Positions 19,723 through 27,475 of a stretch of DNA of 64,000 nucleotides are shown in pieces. The position numbers and the translations under genes were made by a program. The notes below the pieces were generated by a model. It did not search any database. It was not told where the DNA came from and saw only the letters and a program-made list of their open reading frames with translations. Within the stretch, counting starts at the first letter, position 1. Each line of letters starts with the position of its first letter. Source of the stretch: Couchioplanes caeruleus (lineage in GTDB: Bacteria; Actinomycetota; Actinomycetes; Mycobacteriales; Micromonosporaceae); the NCBI RefSeq assembly GCF_023499255.1, contig NZ_CP092183.1:2797501-2861500 (forward strand). The letters are read 5' to 3'.

Positions 19723-20320
19723 AAAGCCGGCCGGCGGGTGAGCATCCGGCCCTCGCCGCGGTCCGCGGCCCCCTTCGTCTTCTGGTCACCTCCGGACAGC
19801 TTCTGACCAGGCCGGCCTTGCACGGATCCCCGACCCTGCACGCCGACCGGCCTTCGCGCGCTTCCCCGTTTTCGCGCGCCGCCCTGTCTTACCGTGCCGC
19901 CGCCTCGCCTTGTGCGTGCCGCCTCGGCCTGTGCGTGCCGCCTCGGCCTGTGCGTGCCGCCTCGGCTTGGGCGTGCCGCCTCGGCCTGTGCGTGCCGCCT
20001 TCGCTTGTGCGTGCCGCCGCGGCCGGCGTGCCGCTCCGCCTCTGCGCGTCGACCGATCGCGTGCCGGCGCCGCTTTGCGGTGTGCCGGCCTTCGCCCGCT
20101 GCCCGTCCAATCACCCACGCCGCTGCGTACCGCCGCTCTAGGCTGTGGTGCCGGGCTCTCGTCCGCCCTCGCGCCGTGCCCTCCGCGGACGACCCGCGCC
20201 GGACCTGAGCCTTTTTCCGAAAAAACTCCATAAAAGCAACCGAGTTCGGCCGCCCCTGCACCCGTCGGCGACCAACGTTCTCCTCATCGGGCCGGTTCAC
20301 GCACCGGCCCCGTACGAGCG
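19723..20320. other. Repeat-containing intergenic region upstream of the sigma factor gene
   Basis: About 600 bases with no credible gene. It contains the 19-bp repeat array at 19911-20024, followed by a shorter AT-richer stretch at 20210-20240 (TTTTTCCGAAAAAA, a small palindrome). The latter is the most likely place for the promoter of the downstream sigma factor. Frames open across the array translate as His/Arg or Arg/Ala repeats and are not plausible proteins. Confidence 0.6.
19911..20024. repeat. Tandem repeat, six 19-bp units
   Basis: Six head-to-tail copies of TGTGCGTGCCGCCTCGGCC starting at 19911, 19930, 19949, 19968, 19987 and 20006. The first two are identical; later copies differ by one to three bases. 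The 19-bp period is incompatible with coding and there are no spacers, so this is not a CRISPR array. Confidence 0.9.
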
Positions 20321-20331
20321 AGGAGGACTAC

Positions 20332-21234
20332 GTGACCGACACGACCGAACTCCCCGCCACCATCGGCACGACCCACGACGCGCCCTCCGCGCGGGACATC
20401 GAGGACCTGGTCCGCGAGCACATGCCGATGGTGGGCCATCTGGTCCGGGAGCTGCTGAACCGGGTGCCCGGCCATGTCCACGCCGACGACCTGTCGTCCG
20501 CCGGGTTCGCCGCGCTCCTCGGGGCCGCCCGCGCGTTCGACGTGACCCGGGGCATCCCGTTCCACCGGTTCGCCGCCGTGCGGATCCGCGGCGCGCTCCT
20601 CGACGAGCTGCGCGGGCAGGACTGGGCGAGCCGTTCCGTACGGGCCCGGGCGCGCCGCACCGCGCAGGCGCGCCAGGAGCTCACGGCCGCGCTGGGGCGT
20701 ACGCCCTCCGAGGCCGAGGTCGCCGAGATGCTGGGTATCGGGGTGGCGGAGCTGGCGGCCGTCGAGGACGACGTGCAGAAGGCGGCCCTGCTCAGCCTTC
20801 AGGGTTTCCCGACCGGCGCGGCCGAGGAGATGGTGCCGGAGCTCTCCGAGGGACCCGAGGACCTGCTGCTGAAGCGGGAACGGCTGGGCTACCTGCACCA
20901 GGCGATCCAGGCGTTGCCGGAGCGGTTGCGGATGGTGGTCACCCAGTCGTTCCTGCAGGAGCAGCCGCTCAGCGAGGTCGCCGCCGAGCTGGGTGTCACC
21001 GAGTCGCGGATCTCGCAGCTGCGGACGGAGGCGTTGCGCCTGCTGCGCGAGGGGCTGAACAGCTCGCTCGCCCCGGAGCTGCTGACCGTGGCGGCGGGGG
21101 GACCGCGGACGCGGAAGGGGTGCCTCCAGCGCCGGCGCAGCGAGTACTTCGCGCGGGTGGCCGAGCAGGGGAACCTGCACACCCGGCTGGCGTTGACGGA
21201 CAGTCACGGCGTACCCATCGCTTTCGCGGCCTGA
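20332..21234 (+). CDS. FliA/WhiG-type (sigma-28 family) RNA polymerase sigma factor
   Basis: A 300-aa sigma factor with regions 2, 3 and 4. Region 2 is DIEDLVREHMPMVGHLVREL...DDLSSAGFAALLGAARAFD, and FHRFAAVRIRGALLDELRGQDWASRSVRARAR is typical of the FliA/WhiG branch. Region 4 ends in LSEVAAELGVTESRISQLRTEAL. In actinomycetes this branch controls flagellar genes of motile spores (FliA) or sporulation (WhiG). About 50 residues follow region 4 (TVAAGGPRTRKG...GVPIAFAA), longer than WhiG. AGGAGG lies 5 bases before GTG 20332. No anti-sigma factor gene is adjacent. I cannot decide between FliA and WhiG from sequence alone. Confidence 0.88.
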   Translation: MTDTTELPATIGTTHDAPSARDIEDLVREHMPMVGHLVRELLNRVPGHVHADDLSSAGFAALLGAARAFDVTRGIPFHRFAAVRIRGALLDELRGQDWASRSVRARARRTAQARQELTAALGRTPSEAEVAEMLGIGVAELAAVEDDVQKAALLSLQGFPTGAAEEMVPELSEGPEDLLLKRERLGYLHQAIQALPERLRMVVTQSFLQEQPLSEVAAELGVTESRISQLRTEALRLLREGLNSSLAPELLTVAAGGPRTRKGCLQRRRSEYFARVAEQGNLHTRLALTDSHGVPIAFAA

Positions 21235-21246
21235 CCGGGCACCGGA

Positions 21247-21272
21247 CGGCCTCCCGGACCACCGGGGGGCCG
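21247..21272 (+). terminator. Hairpin terminator after the sigma factor gene
   Basis: CGGCCTCCC (21247-21255) pairs with GGGGGGCCG (21264-21272), nine pairs with one G-T wobble and an 8-base loop, 12 bases after the stop. Confidence 0.7.
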
Positions 21273-21370
21273 CCGGACCGGCGACGCCGGAAGCGGGGTC
21301 GCGCGTTTACGAACGTCTATGCGACGATCGCCCCGTTCCCGTCCGGGGACCGGATCTACGGGGGTTCGTC

Positions 21371-22645
21371 GTGCCATTCACCCTGCGTCCGGCCGTGTCC
21401 GCGGCCGCCGTTCTGACCATCGTCTCGCTCGCGGCCGGCGTGTCACCGGCCGCCGCCGCTCCCGCCCCGCCGTCGCCGGTCGCCGGCAAGCCGTTGCCGG
21501 CCACCGTGCCGGCCCCGCGCGCCACCATCGTCGCCTCGGACGTCGTCGCCACCTCGTCCACACTGGACTGCGCGAGGGTCAAGGCCGATCCGCGCAGCTT
21601 CCTCAAGGCCGGGCGGACGGAGGTCGCCTGCACCGCGCCGTCGTCCGCCGCGGTCGCGGCCGCCGCACCGGTCAGCTGCAAGGACTCGGCTCCGTCCACC
21701 TTCTGGTACAGCCGGGCGTCGCTCTGCCTCGCCGGCTACAACCGCAACCTGCAGACCGTCGACGCCTCGGGCGCGGTCACCGGCACCGCCACCGTCGAGA
21801 TCGCCACCGACATGGTCTTCCAGACCCAGCGGCTGACCTGGTCGGAGAACTGGTACCTCACGCTCACCGCGGCGACCGGGCGGCTCACCACGATGGACCT
21901 GACCTGGACGGTCACCTGCGGCACCAACTGCTCGACCCGCAACACGCCCGCCGGCGCGCAGACGGTCACCGTCGGGCAGACGGTCTCCGGCACGACGACG
22001 TACTCGGTGAATCCGCTCGGGCGCGGCGAGTGGAAGCAGACGTACTCGCTGACCGCGACCGACCCGCAGGGTGACGCCATCCCGGCGCAGACCTACTCCG
22101 GCGCGCGGACGTTCCGCTGCGACCGCATCATCGGCCCGTCCGCCGGGTGCGTCGTGCCGTCGGTCGTGCCCGCGTTCGGCATGAGCAAGGCGGCCTCCGC
22201 CCATCCGCGCAGCACGCAGTCGTTCTGGTACCTGCAGCTGTACTTCCCGGACGGCTGGGGCAGCAGCACCCCGCTGCACCGCCTGATGGACTCCACCACG
22301 CAGCAGGCCGGCTACGACGCCATCTGCAACGACGGCACGTACGTGAAGGACGGCAGCGTCTACCAGGACACCTGCAACATCTTCCCGTTCGCGTCGACGT
22401 ACGAGAACGGCCACCTGCTCGGCCTGCAGGCGAGCGACTGCGTGGACGGCGTCGCCCGGCAGTCCCGGGGCACCGGCGAGTGGTACGTCGACTCCCCGGC
22501 CGGAACGGTGGACTACTCGGAACACTGCATCCGCTCGCACGTCGAGGCCACCGACTACACCGAGTTCACCAACCGGCTGAACACCTTCTACCGGGACCAG
22601 CGGCTGCTCGACTACGACGCCTTCACCGTCACGGTCGTCAACTGA
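21371..22645 (+). CDS. Secreted protein with C-terminal NucA/NucB-like domain
   Basis: A 424-aa exported protein. Residues 1-30 are a Sec signal peptide (LRPAVSAAAVLTIVSLAAGV, then AAAAPA). The middle ~180 residues form a Thr/Ser-rich beta domain with paired cysteines (TCGTNCST). The last ~120 residues resemble the DNase NucA/NucB family: GYDAIC near the start, FPFASTYENG, and a C-terminal NRLNTFYRDQRLLDYDAF typical of actinobacterial members. The usual CDEYPFAS signature reads CNIFPFAS here, so both acidic residues are lost. It may therefore be a non-catalytic binding protein. GTG 21371 is the supported start; promoter unclear. Confidence 0.75.
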   Translation: MPFTLRPAVSAAAVLTIVSLAAGVSPAAAAPAPPSPVAGKPLPATVPAPRATIVASDVVATSSTLDCARVKADPRSFLKAGRTEVACTAPSSAAVAAAAPVSCKDSAPSTFWYSRASLCLAGYNRNLQTVDASGAVTGTATVEIATDMVFQTQRLTWSENWYLTLTAATGRLTTMDLTWTVTCGTNCSTRNTPAGAQTVTVGQTVSGTTTYSVNPLGRGEWKQTYSLTATDPQGDAIPAQTYSGARTFRCDRIIGPSAGCVVPSVVPAFGMSKAASAHPRSTQSFWYLQLYFPDGWGSSTPLHRLMDSTTQQAGYDAICNDGTYVKDGSVYQDTCNIFPFASTYENGHLLGLQASDCVDGVARQSRGTGEWYVDSPAGTVDYSEHCIRSHVEATDYTEFTNRLNTFYRDQRLLDYDAFTVTVVN

Positions 22646-22774
22646 CCTCCCGCCCCGGCAAGGAAGGCGGGCTGTCACTGGGCCGGTACCCGCAGCGAGA
22701 TGGGCCGATTCATGTTTGATCCGTACGGTAACGGGAGACCTGCCCCGTATCGACAATCATGAGGGGGTTCACCC

Positions 22775-22981
22775 ATGAGCGAGAGCCGGCTCACGTTCGT
22801 TCCGAGGTCTCGCGGCCGCAGCGCGCTCTACCTCGTCGTCGGCCTGGTGGTGGCCGTGACCACCGTGATCCAGCTGGTGCGCGGCGGCGCGGCGGTCCTG
22901 CCGGTGATCGCCCTGGTGGCGGCCCTGGCGCTGGTCGCCGTGGCCGTCATCGGACTGGTGGCGCCGCCCCGGCTCCGATGA
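22775..22981 (+). CDS. Small membrane protein (68 aa)
   Basis: A 68-aa protein with a basic N-terminus (MSESRLTFVPRSRGRS) and two transmembrane helices (about residues 17-35 and 41-63) ending in PPRLR. I do not recognise a family. The start is supported by GAGGGGG about 9 bases before ATG 22775, and codon use matches its neighbours. It is convergent with the SRPBCC-like gene, with a 12-base gap. Function unknown. Confidence 0.65.
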   Translation: MSESRLTFVPRSRGRSALYLVVGLVVAVTTVIQLVRGGAAVLPVIALVAALALVAVAVIGLVAPPRLR

Positions 22982-22993
22982 GACGGGGCGGGC

Positions 22994-23350
22994 TCACTGG
23001 TCGAAGGTCGCCCGCAGCTCGGCGTTGACCAGGTGATTGAGCCGCTTGCGGAGATGCCCGAGCAGGGACGGATCCGGAAACGGCTCGTCGACGTGCAGCG
23101 TCCAGCGCAGCTGCGTGCCGCCCGCGCCGTCGGAGGCCAGGTCGAAGCGGATCCGGGCGTCGGGCCGCCGCTCCCACAGCGACGACCACACCACCACGCC
23201 CGGTGAGGCCTCCAGGATCTGCGGCGGGTGTTCATCGTCGAGCAGGTGCAGCCACGGCCGGACCGGGTCCCCGGCCGGGTCGATCAGGGCCGCGAACACC
23301 ACCGCGGGCGGCGGCGGCTGCTTGCGCCTGCGCGTACCGGCCTCGAGCAT
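22994..23350 (-). CDS. Hypothetical protein, SRPBCC-like
   Basis: A 118-aa soluble protein. The pattern PPPAVVFAALIDPAGDPVRPWLHLLDDE...VVVWSSLWERRPDARIRFDLASDGAGGTQLRWTLHVDEPFPDPSLLGHLRKRLNHLVNAELRATF fits a short SRPBCC (START/polyketide-cyclase) fold: an N-terminal strand-helix, a central sheet with the G-T-x-L-x-W strand and a long C-terminal helix. These proteins bind hydrophobic ligands, but no ligand can be inferred. Start ATG 23350. It is divergent from the urease operon across a 122-base spacer; no functional link is evident. Confidence 0.7.
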   Translation of the reverse strand: MLEAGTRRRKQPPPPAVVFAALIDPAGDPVRPWLHLLDDEHPPQILEASPGVVVWSSLWERRPDARIRFDLASDGAGGTQLRWTLHVDEPFPDPSLLGHLRKRLNHLVNAELRATFDQ

Positions 23351-23472
23351 GCCCGCAGCTTAGAGCGCGCCCGGCGTGGCCGCCGCCCCGTGGCCTGAGG
23401 TGCCTCGACAATGGGTAATACGTCCGAAACGGGGAGCTGCGAGCATCGCTTCGCGAGGTCAGGGAGGTCCGG

Positions 23473-23775
23473 GTGTTCCTCAGCCAGCACGAGCAGGAAC
23501 GGCTGCTCATCCACGTCGCGGCGGACGTCGCCCGGCGCCGGCGGGAGCGCGGGCTGCGCCTGAACCACCCCGAGGCGACGGCGATCATCACCGCGTTCCT
23601 GCTGGAGGGTGCGCGGGACGGGCGTACGGTCGCCGAGCTCATGGACGCCGGGCGCCGGGTGCTGACCCGTGACGACGTCATGGAGGGCGTACCGGAGATG
23701 ATCCCCGAGGTGCAGGTCGAAGCGACGTTCCCGGACGGCACCAAGCTCGTCACCGTGCACGGGCCCATCTCGTGA
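23473..23775 (+). CDS. ureA: Urease subunit gamma
   Basis: UreA (100 aa), the small structural subunit of the nickel enzyme urease (urea to ammonia and CO2). The whole protein matches the family: [48 protein letters not shown] and [22 protein letters not shown]. Length is exactly that of free-standing gamma subunits. GTG 23473 follows AGGGAGGT. It overlaps ureB by 4 bases (GTGA), so the structural genes are translationally coupled. No urea transporter or nickel transporter gene is adjacent. Confidence 0.96.
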   Translation: MFLSQHEQERLLIHVAADVARRRRERGLRLNHPEATAIITAFLLEGARDGRTVAELMDAGRRVLTRDDVMEGVPEMIPEVQVEATFPDGTKLVTVHGPIS

Positions 23776-24152
23776 TCCCCGGCGAGATCCTGCCGGGCGA
23801 CGGGGACATCGAGATCAATCCGGGCCGGTCGGTGGTGACGCTGACCGTCCGCAACACCGGCGACCGGCCCGTACAGGTCGGGTCGCACTACCACTTCGCC
23901 GAGTCCAACGCGGCGCTCGACTTCGACCGGGACGCGGCGTGGGGGCATCGGCTGGCCGTACCGGCCGGGACGTCGGTGCGCTTCGAGCCCGGCATGCCGC
24001 GCGACGTCCGGCTCGTCCGGCTCGGCGGCGCCCGGATCGTGCCGGGCCTGCGCGGGCTCGCCGGCGGCCCGCTCGACCCGTCGCCCCGCGAGGACATCGA
24101 GCCCGCCGGCGCCCTGGACGAGGACCTGCCGGAGAACGGGAGCGCCCGATGA
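23772..24152 (+). CDS. ureB: Urease subunit beta
   Basis: UreB (126 aa), second structural urease subunit. The family core is complete: [42 protein letters not shown], and [17 protein letters not shown]. The C-terminal ~25 residues ([21 protein letters not shown]) are acidic and variable, as in other actinobacteria. The GTG start overlaps the ureA stop and the stop overlaps the ureC ATG, both by 4 bases. Confidence 0.95.
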   Translation: MIPGEILPGDGDIEINPGRSVVTLTVRNTGDRPVQVGSHYHFAESNAALDFDRDAAWGHRLAVPAGTSVRFEPGMPRDVRLVRLGGARIVPGLRGLAGGPLDPSPREDIEPAGALDEDLPENGSAR

Positions 24153-25867
24153 CCGCGCTGGACCGCGGCCGGTACGCCGCCCTCTACGGCCCCACCGCCG
24201 GCGACCGGATCCGGCTGGCCGACACGAACCTGCTGATCGAGGTCGAGCAGGACCGCAGCGCCGGACCGGTCCCCGGCGACGAGGTGGTCTTCGGCGGCGG
24301 CAAGGTCATCCGCGAGTCGATGGGGCAGTCCCGGGCGACCCGCGCCGAGGGTGCGCCCGACACCGTCATCACCGGCGCGGTCGTGCTGGACCACTGGGGG
24401 ATCGTCAAGGCCGACGTCGGCATCCGGGACGGCCGCATCGTCGCCCTGGGCAAGGCCGGCAACCCGGACACGATGGACGGTGTGCACCCCGGCCTGGTGA
24501 TCGGGCCCGGCACCGAGGTGATCGCCGGCAACGGCAAGATCCTCACCGCCGGCGCCATCGACAGCCACGTGCACCTGATCAGCCCGACCGTCCTGGACAC
24601 CGCGCTCGCGAGCGGCATCACCACGATCATCGGCGGTGGCACCGGCCCGGCCGAGGGCACCAAGGCGACCACCGTCACGCCGAACTCCTGGCATCTCGCG
24701 CGGATGCTGGAGGCGCTGGACCGGTGGCCGATCAACGTGCTGCTGCTCGGCAAGGGCAACACGATGTCCGAGGAGTCGCTCTGGGAGCAGCTGCGCGGCG
24801 GCGCGGGCGGCTTCAAGCTGCACGAGGACTGGGGCACCACGCCGGCCGTGATCGACGCCGCGCTCAAGGTCGCCGACGCGTCCGGCGTGCAGGTGGCCAT
24901 CCACACCGACACGCTGAACGAGGCCGGCTTCGTCGAGGAGACCGTACGCGCCATCGCCGGACGGTCGATCCACGCGTACCACACCGAGGGCGCCGGGGGC
25001 GGGCATGCGCCGGACATCATCACGGTCGCCTCGCACCCGAACGTGCTGCCGTCGTCGACGAACCCGACCCGGCCGTACACCCGCAACACCCTCAGCGAGC
25101 ACCTCGACATGCTGATGGTCTGCCACCACCTGAATTCCGCGGTGCCCGAGGACCTCGCGTTCGCCGAGAGCCGCATCCGGCCGTCCACCATGGCCGCCGA
25201 GGACCTGCTGCACGACCTCGGCGCGATCTCGATGATCGGCTCGGACTCGCAGGCCATGGGGCGCGTCGGTGAGGTCGTCATGCGGACGTGGCAGACCGCC
25301 CACGTGATGAAGGCCCGCCGGGGTGCGCTGCCCGGCGACGGCGCCGCCGACAACCTGCGGGCCCGGCGCTACGTCGCCAAATACACGATCAACCCGGCGG
25401 TCGCGCACGGCATGGCGGAGCAGGTCGGCTCGGTGGAGCCCGGCAAGCTCGCCGACCTCGTGCTGTGGGATCCCGCCTTCTTCGGCGTACGGCCGGCGCT
25501 GGTGCTCAAGGGCGGCATGATCGCGTCGGCGCAGATGGGCGACGCCAACGCCTCGATCCCCACGCCGCAGCCGGTGCTGCCCCGCCCGATGTTCGGCGCG
25601 TACGGGGTGGTCCCGGCGGCCACGTCGCTGGCCTTCGTGGCCCCGGCGGCTATCGACGCGCTGCTGGGTGACCGGATCGGCGTCAAGCGGGCGCTGGTGC
25701 CGGTGGCCGGCACCCGGTCGGTGGGCAAGGCGGACCTGCCGCTCAACGACGCCCTGCCCCGCATCGAGGTCGAGCCGGACACGTTCACCGTGCGCATCGA
25801 CGGCGAGGTCGTCGAGCCCGACCCGGTGTCCGAGCTGCCCATGGCCCAGCGCTACCACCTGTTCTGA
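24149..25867 (+). CDS. ureC: Urease subunit alpha (catalytic)
   Basis: UreC (572 aa) carries the dinickel centre. All key residues are present: Ni ligands His140 and His142 (DSHVHLI), Lys223 for carbamylation (GFKLHEDWG), His252 (HTDTLNEAG), His278 ([10 protein letters not shown]) and Asp366 (GSDSQAMGR). The active-site flap Cys325-His326 (MVCHHLN) is also intact. The structural enzyme thus looks catalytically competent, in contrast to the broken accessory genes that follow. ATG 24149 overlaps the ureB stop by 4 bases. Its stop overlaps the ureF start (TGATG). Maturation normally needs UreD, UreF and UreG (and often UreE) to load nickel. Confidence 0.97.
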   Translation: MTALDRGRYAALYGPTAGDRIRLADTNLLIEVEQDRSAGPVPGDEVVFGGGKVIRESMGQSRATRAEGAPDTVITGAVVLDHWGIVKADVGIRDGRIVALGKAGNPDTMDGVHPGLVIGPGTEVIAGNGKILTAGAIDSHVHLISPTVLDTALASGITTIIGGGTGPAEGTKATTVTPNSWHLARMLEALDRWPINVLLLGKGNTMSEESLWEQLRGGAGGFKLHEDWGTTPAVIDAALKVADASGVQVAIHTDTLNEAGFVEETVRAIAGRSIHAYHTEGAGGGHAPDIITVASHPNVLPSSTNPTRPYTRNTLSEHLDMLMVCHHLNSAVPEDLAFAESRIRPSTMAAEDLLHDLGAISMIGSDSQAMGRVGEVVMRTWQTAHVMKARRGALPGDGAADNLRARRYVAKYTINPAVAHGMAEQVGSVEPGKLADLVLWDPAFFGVRPALVLKGGMIASAQMGDANASIPTPQPVLPRPMFGAYGVVPAATSLAFVAPAAIDALLGDRIGVKRALVPVAGTRSVGKADLPLNDALPRIEVEPDTFTVRIDGEVVEPDPVSELPMAQRYHLF

Positions 25868-26091
25868 TGAGCCTCGCGACGCTGCTCGTGCTCGCCGACG
25901 GGCGGCTGCCCGCGGGCGGCCACGCCCACTCGGGCGGCCTGGAGGCGGCGGTCTCCTCGGGCCGGGTACGCACCGTCGAGGACGTCGGCGAATTCCTGCG
26001 TGGCCGGCTGTTCACCGCGGGTCTGGTCGCCGCCGCCTTCGCCGCCGCAGCGTGTGCGCGACCCGGCCGATGGCCCGACCTCGACGCGGGT
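25867..26091 (+). pseudogene. ureF: Urease accessory protein UreF, truncated by a deletion (N-terminal ~75 residues only)
   Basis: The first 75 codons encode a normal UreF start ([24 protein letters not shown] through [19 protein letters not shown] to DLDAG). UreF is usually about 220 aa; here the homology stops near 26091 and the frame continues into unrelated Arg-rich sequence to a stop at 26379. At the same point the end of UreG appears in another frame. The simplest reading is an internal deletion that removed the rest of ureF and the start of ureG. UreF bridges UreD-urease and UreG, so this product should be non-functional. An assembly error over GC-rich sequence is the alternative. Confidence 0.85.
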
Positions 26092-26365
26092 CCTCGTCGA
26101 CCGGCAGATCTTCGTGGTCGACGTGGCCGGCGGCGACAAGGTGCCCCGCAAGGGTGGCCCCGGCGTCACCGCGGCGGACCTGCTGGTCATCAACAAGACC
26201 GACCTCGCACCCCTGGTCGGCGCGGACCTGTCCGTGATGGACCGGGACGCCCGGGCCCGCCGCGGCGACCTGCCCACGGTGTTCCTGTCGCTGACCGAGG
26301 ACCGCGCGGCGACACCCGTCGCGGAGTGGATCCGGGGGCTCGTCGCGGCCCGGATGCCGGCGTGA
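26092..26365 (+). pseudogene. ureG: Urease accessory GTPase UreG, 5'-truncated (C-terminal ~90 residues only)
   Basis: From about 26090, in a frame shifted by one relative to ureF, the sequence encodes the end of Ure[41 protein letters not shown] (including the NKTD guanine-specificity motif) and a normal C-terminus. The N-terminal ~110-130 residues, including the P-loop (GPVGSGKT-type) and the CxH metal motif region, are missing. No start codon gives a complete protein. Without the P-loop this cannot act as the nickel-loading GTPase. The stop is 13 bases before the ureD ATG. Confidence 0.85.
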
Positions 26366-26378
26366 CCCGGGTGTGCTG

Positions 26379-27101
26379 ATGCGTGCCACGGCGGCGATCG
26401 TCGCCGAGGCGGACGGGCGCGGCGGCACCCGGCTCGCGGTGCTGCGCGGCGAGTCACCGCTGCTGGTACGGCGTACCGGCCCGCACGCCGTCCACCTCGT
26501 CGGCGGTGCGGCCGGACCGCTGCGCGTCGATGATCTGCGGCTGTCCGTCGAGGTCGGCCCGGGCGCACGGCTGTCGGTGCACAGCGTCGCCGCCCAGCTC
26601 GCCCTGCCCGGCCGGCCCGGGCTGCCACCGTCCCGGCTCGTGGTCACGGCCGCGGTGGCGGCCGGGGGAGCGCTGCGGTGGTCGCCCGAGCCGCTCATCG
26701 CCGCCGCGGGCTGCCACCATCTCGCGATCACCGACGTGACGGTCGCCGAGGGCGGCAGCCTGGTGTGGCGCGACGACCTGGTCTGCGGCCGGCACGCCGA
26801 GGAGCCCGGCGACGTGCGTGCGGACGTGACCATCCGGTACGCCGGGAGCACCTTCCACCGTCACGAGCTGGCAGTCGGCCCCGGCGCGCCCGGGTGGTCG
26901 GGTGCGGCGGTGCTGGGCGGCGGCGGGGCGGTCGGCACGCTGGTGCTGGTGGGACCGTCGCTGCCGCCCCCGGCCCCGCTCGCCGGCGACGCGATGCTGA
27001 TGCCGCTGGCCGGCCCCGGGTTGCTGGCCACCGCGGTGGGCCGGGACATCCGGGACGTGCGGGCCGCCCTGGACCCGGTCGGTGGCTACGCGCCGGTGTA
27101 G
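26379..27101 (+). CDS. ureD: Urease accessory protein UreD (UreH)
   Basis: UreD (240 aa) is the scaffold that binds apo-urease and recruits UreF-UreG during nickel insertion. Diverged but recognisable: LVGGAAGPLRVDDLRLSVEVGPGARLSVHSVAAQLALPG, a GGALRWSPEPLIAAAGCHH stretch and SLVWRDDLVCGRHAEEPGDVRADV all fit the family. Length is within the usual range. ATG 26379 is preferred over in-frame GTG 26373. The frame is intact, so any damage event spared ureD. The last 16 bases overlap the convergent ridA gene. Confidence 0.88.
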   Translation: MRATAAIVAEADGRGGTRLAVLRGESPLLVRRTGPHAVHLVGGAAGPLRVDDLRLSVEVGPGARLSVHSVAAQLALPGRPGLPPSRLVVTAAVAAGGALRWSPEPLIAAAGCHHLAITDVTVAEGGSLVWRDDLVCGRHAEEPGDVRADVTIRYAGSTFHRHELAVGPGAPGWSGAAVLGGGGAVGTLVLVGPSLPPPAPLAGDAMLMPLAGPGLLATAVGRDIRDVRAALDPVGGYAPV

Positions 27102-27466
27102 AGGATGGCGTCGAGCTCGATGTCGAAGCCGACCAGCGGCACCGGCAGCGTCGTGCGTACCGGGAGATCGTCGCCCTTGACGTATTGGGCGTAGATCTCG
27201 TTCAGCTCGGCGAAGTCGGCGAAGTCGCGCAGGTAGACGCCGACGCGCACGGCCTGGTCGAGGCTCGCGCCGGCCGCCTCCGCCACCGCCGCGAGGTTGC
27301 GGAACGCGGCGTGGGCCTGCTCGGCGAAGCTGCCGGTCACCCACGTGCCGTCCGGCAGCGCGGGAACCGCGCCGGCCAGGTAGACGGTGTCGCCGGCGAC
27401 GACCGCCTGGGAGTACGGGCCGCCGGCCGGGGCCGCCTTGTCGGTCGTGATCGCGCGCTTGGGCAT
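27086..27466 (-). CDS. RidA-family enamine/imine deaminase
   Basis: A 126-aa RidA (YjgF/YER057c/UK114) protein. These trimeric enzymes hydrolyse reactive enamines such as 2-aminoacrylate released by PLP enzymes acting on serine, threonine and related amino acids. Family features are GPYSQAVVAGDTVYLAG near the start and the C-terminal LPVRTTLPVPLVGFDIELDAI; the catalytic arginine is in PVRTT. ATG 27466 follows GTAGGAG at 6-base spacing; the upstream TTG 27472 abuts the ribosome site. It lies 9 bases after the amidohydrolase gene in the same operon and near a PLP D-amino-acid enzyme, which fits an enamine-scavenging role. Confidence 0.9.
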   Translation of the reverse strand: MPKRAITTDKAAPAGGPYSQAVVAGDTVYLAGAVPALPDGTWVTGSFAEQAHAAFRNLAAVAEAAGASLDQAVRVGVYLRDFADFAELNEIYAQYVKGDDLPVRTTLPVPLVGFDIELDAILYTGA

Positions 27467-27475
27467 CGCCAACTC

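Noticed and set aside
19911..20024. Possible CRISPR array
   Set aside because: The repeats are contiguous with no spacers, only 19 bp long, and no cas genes are present.
20210..20240. FliA-type promoter upstream of the sigma factor gene
   Set aside because: The AT-rich stretch is suggestive, but I could not find both half-elements at proper spacing.
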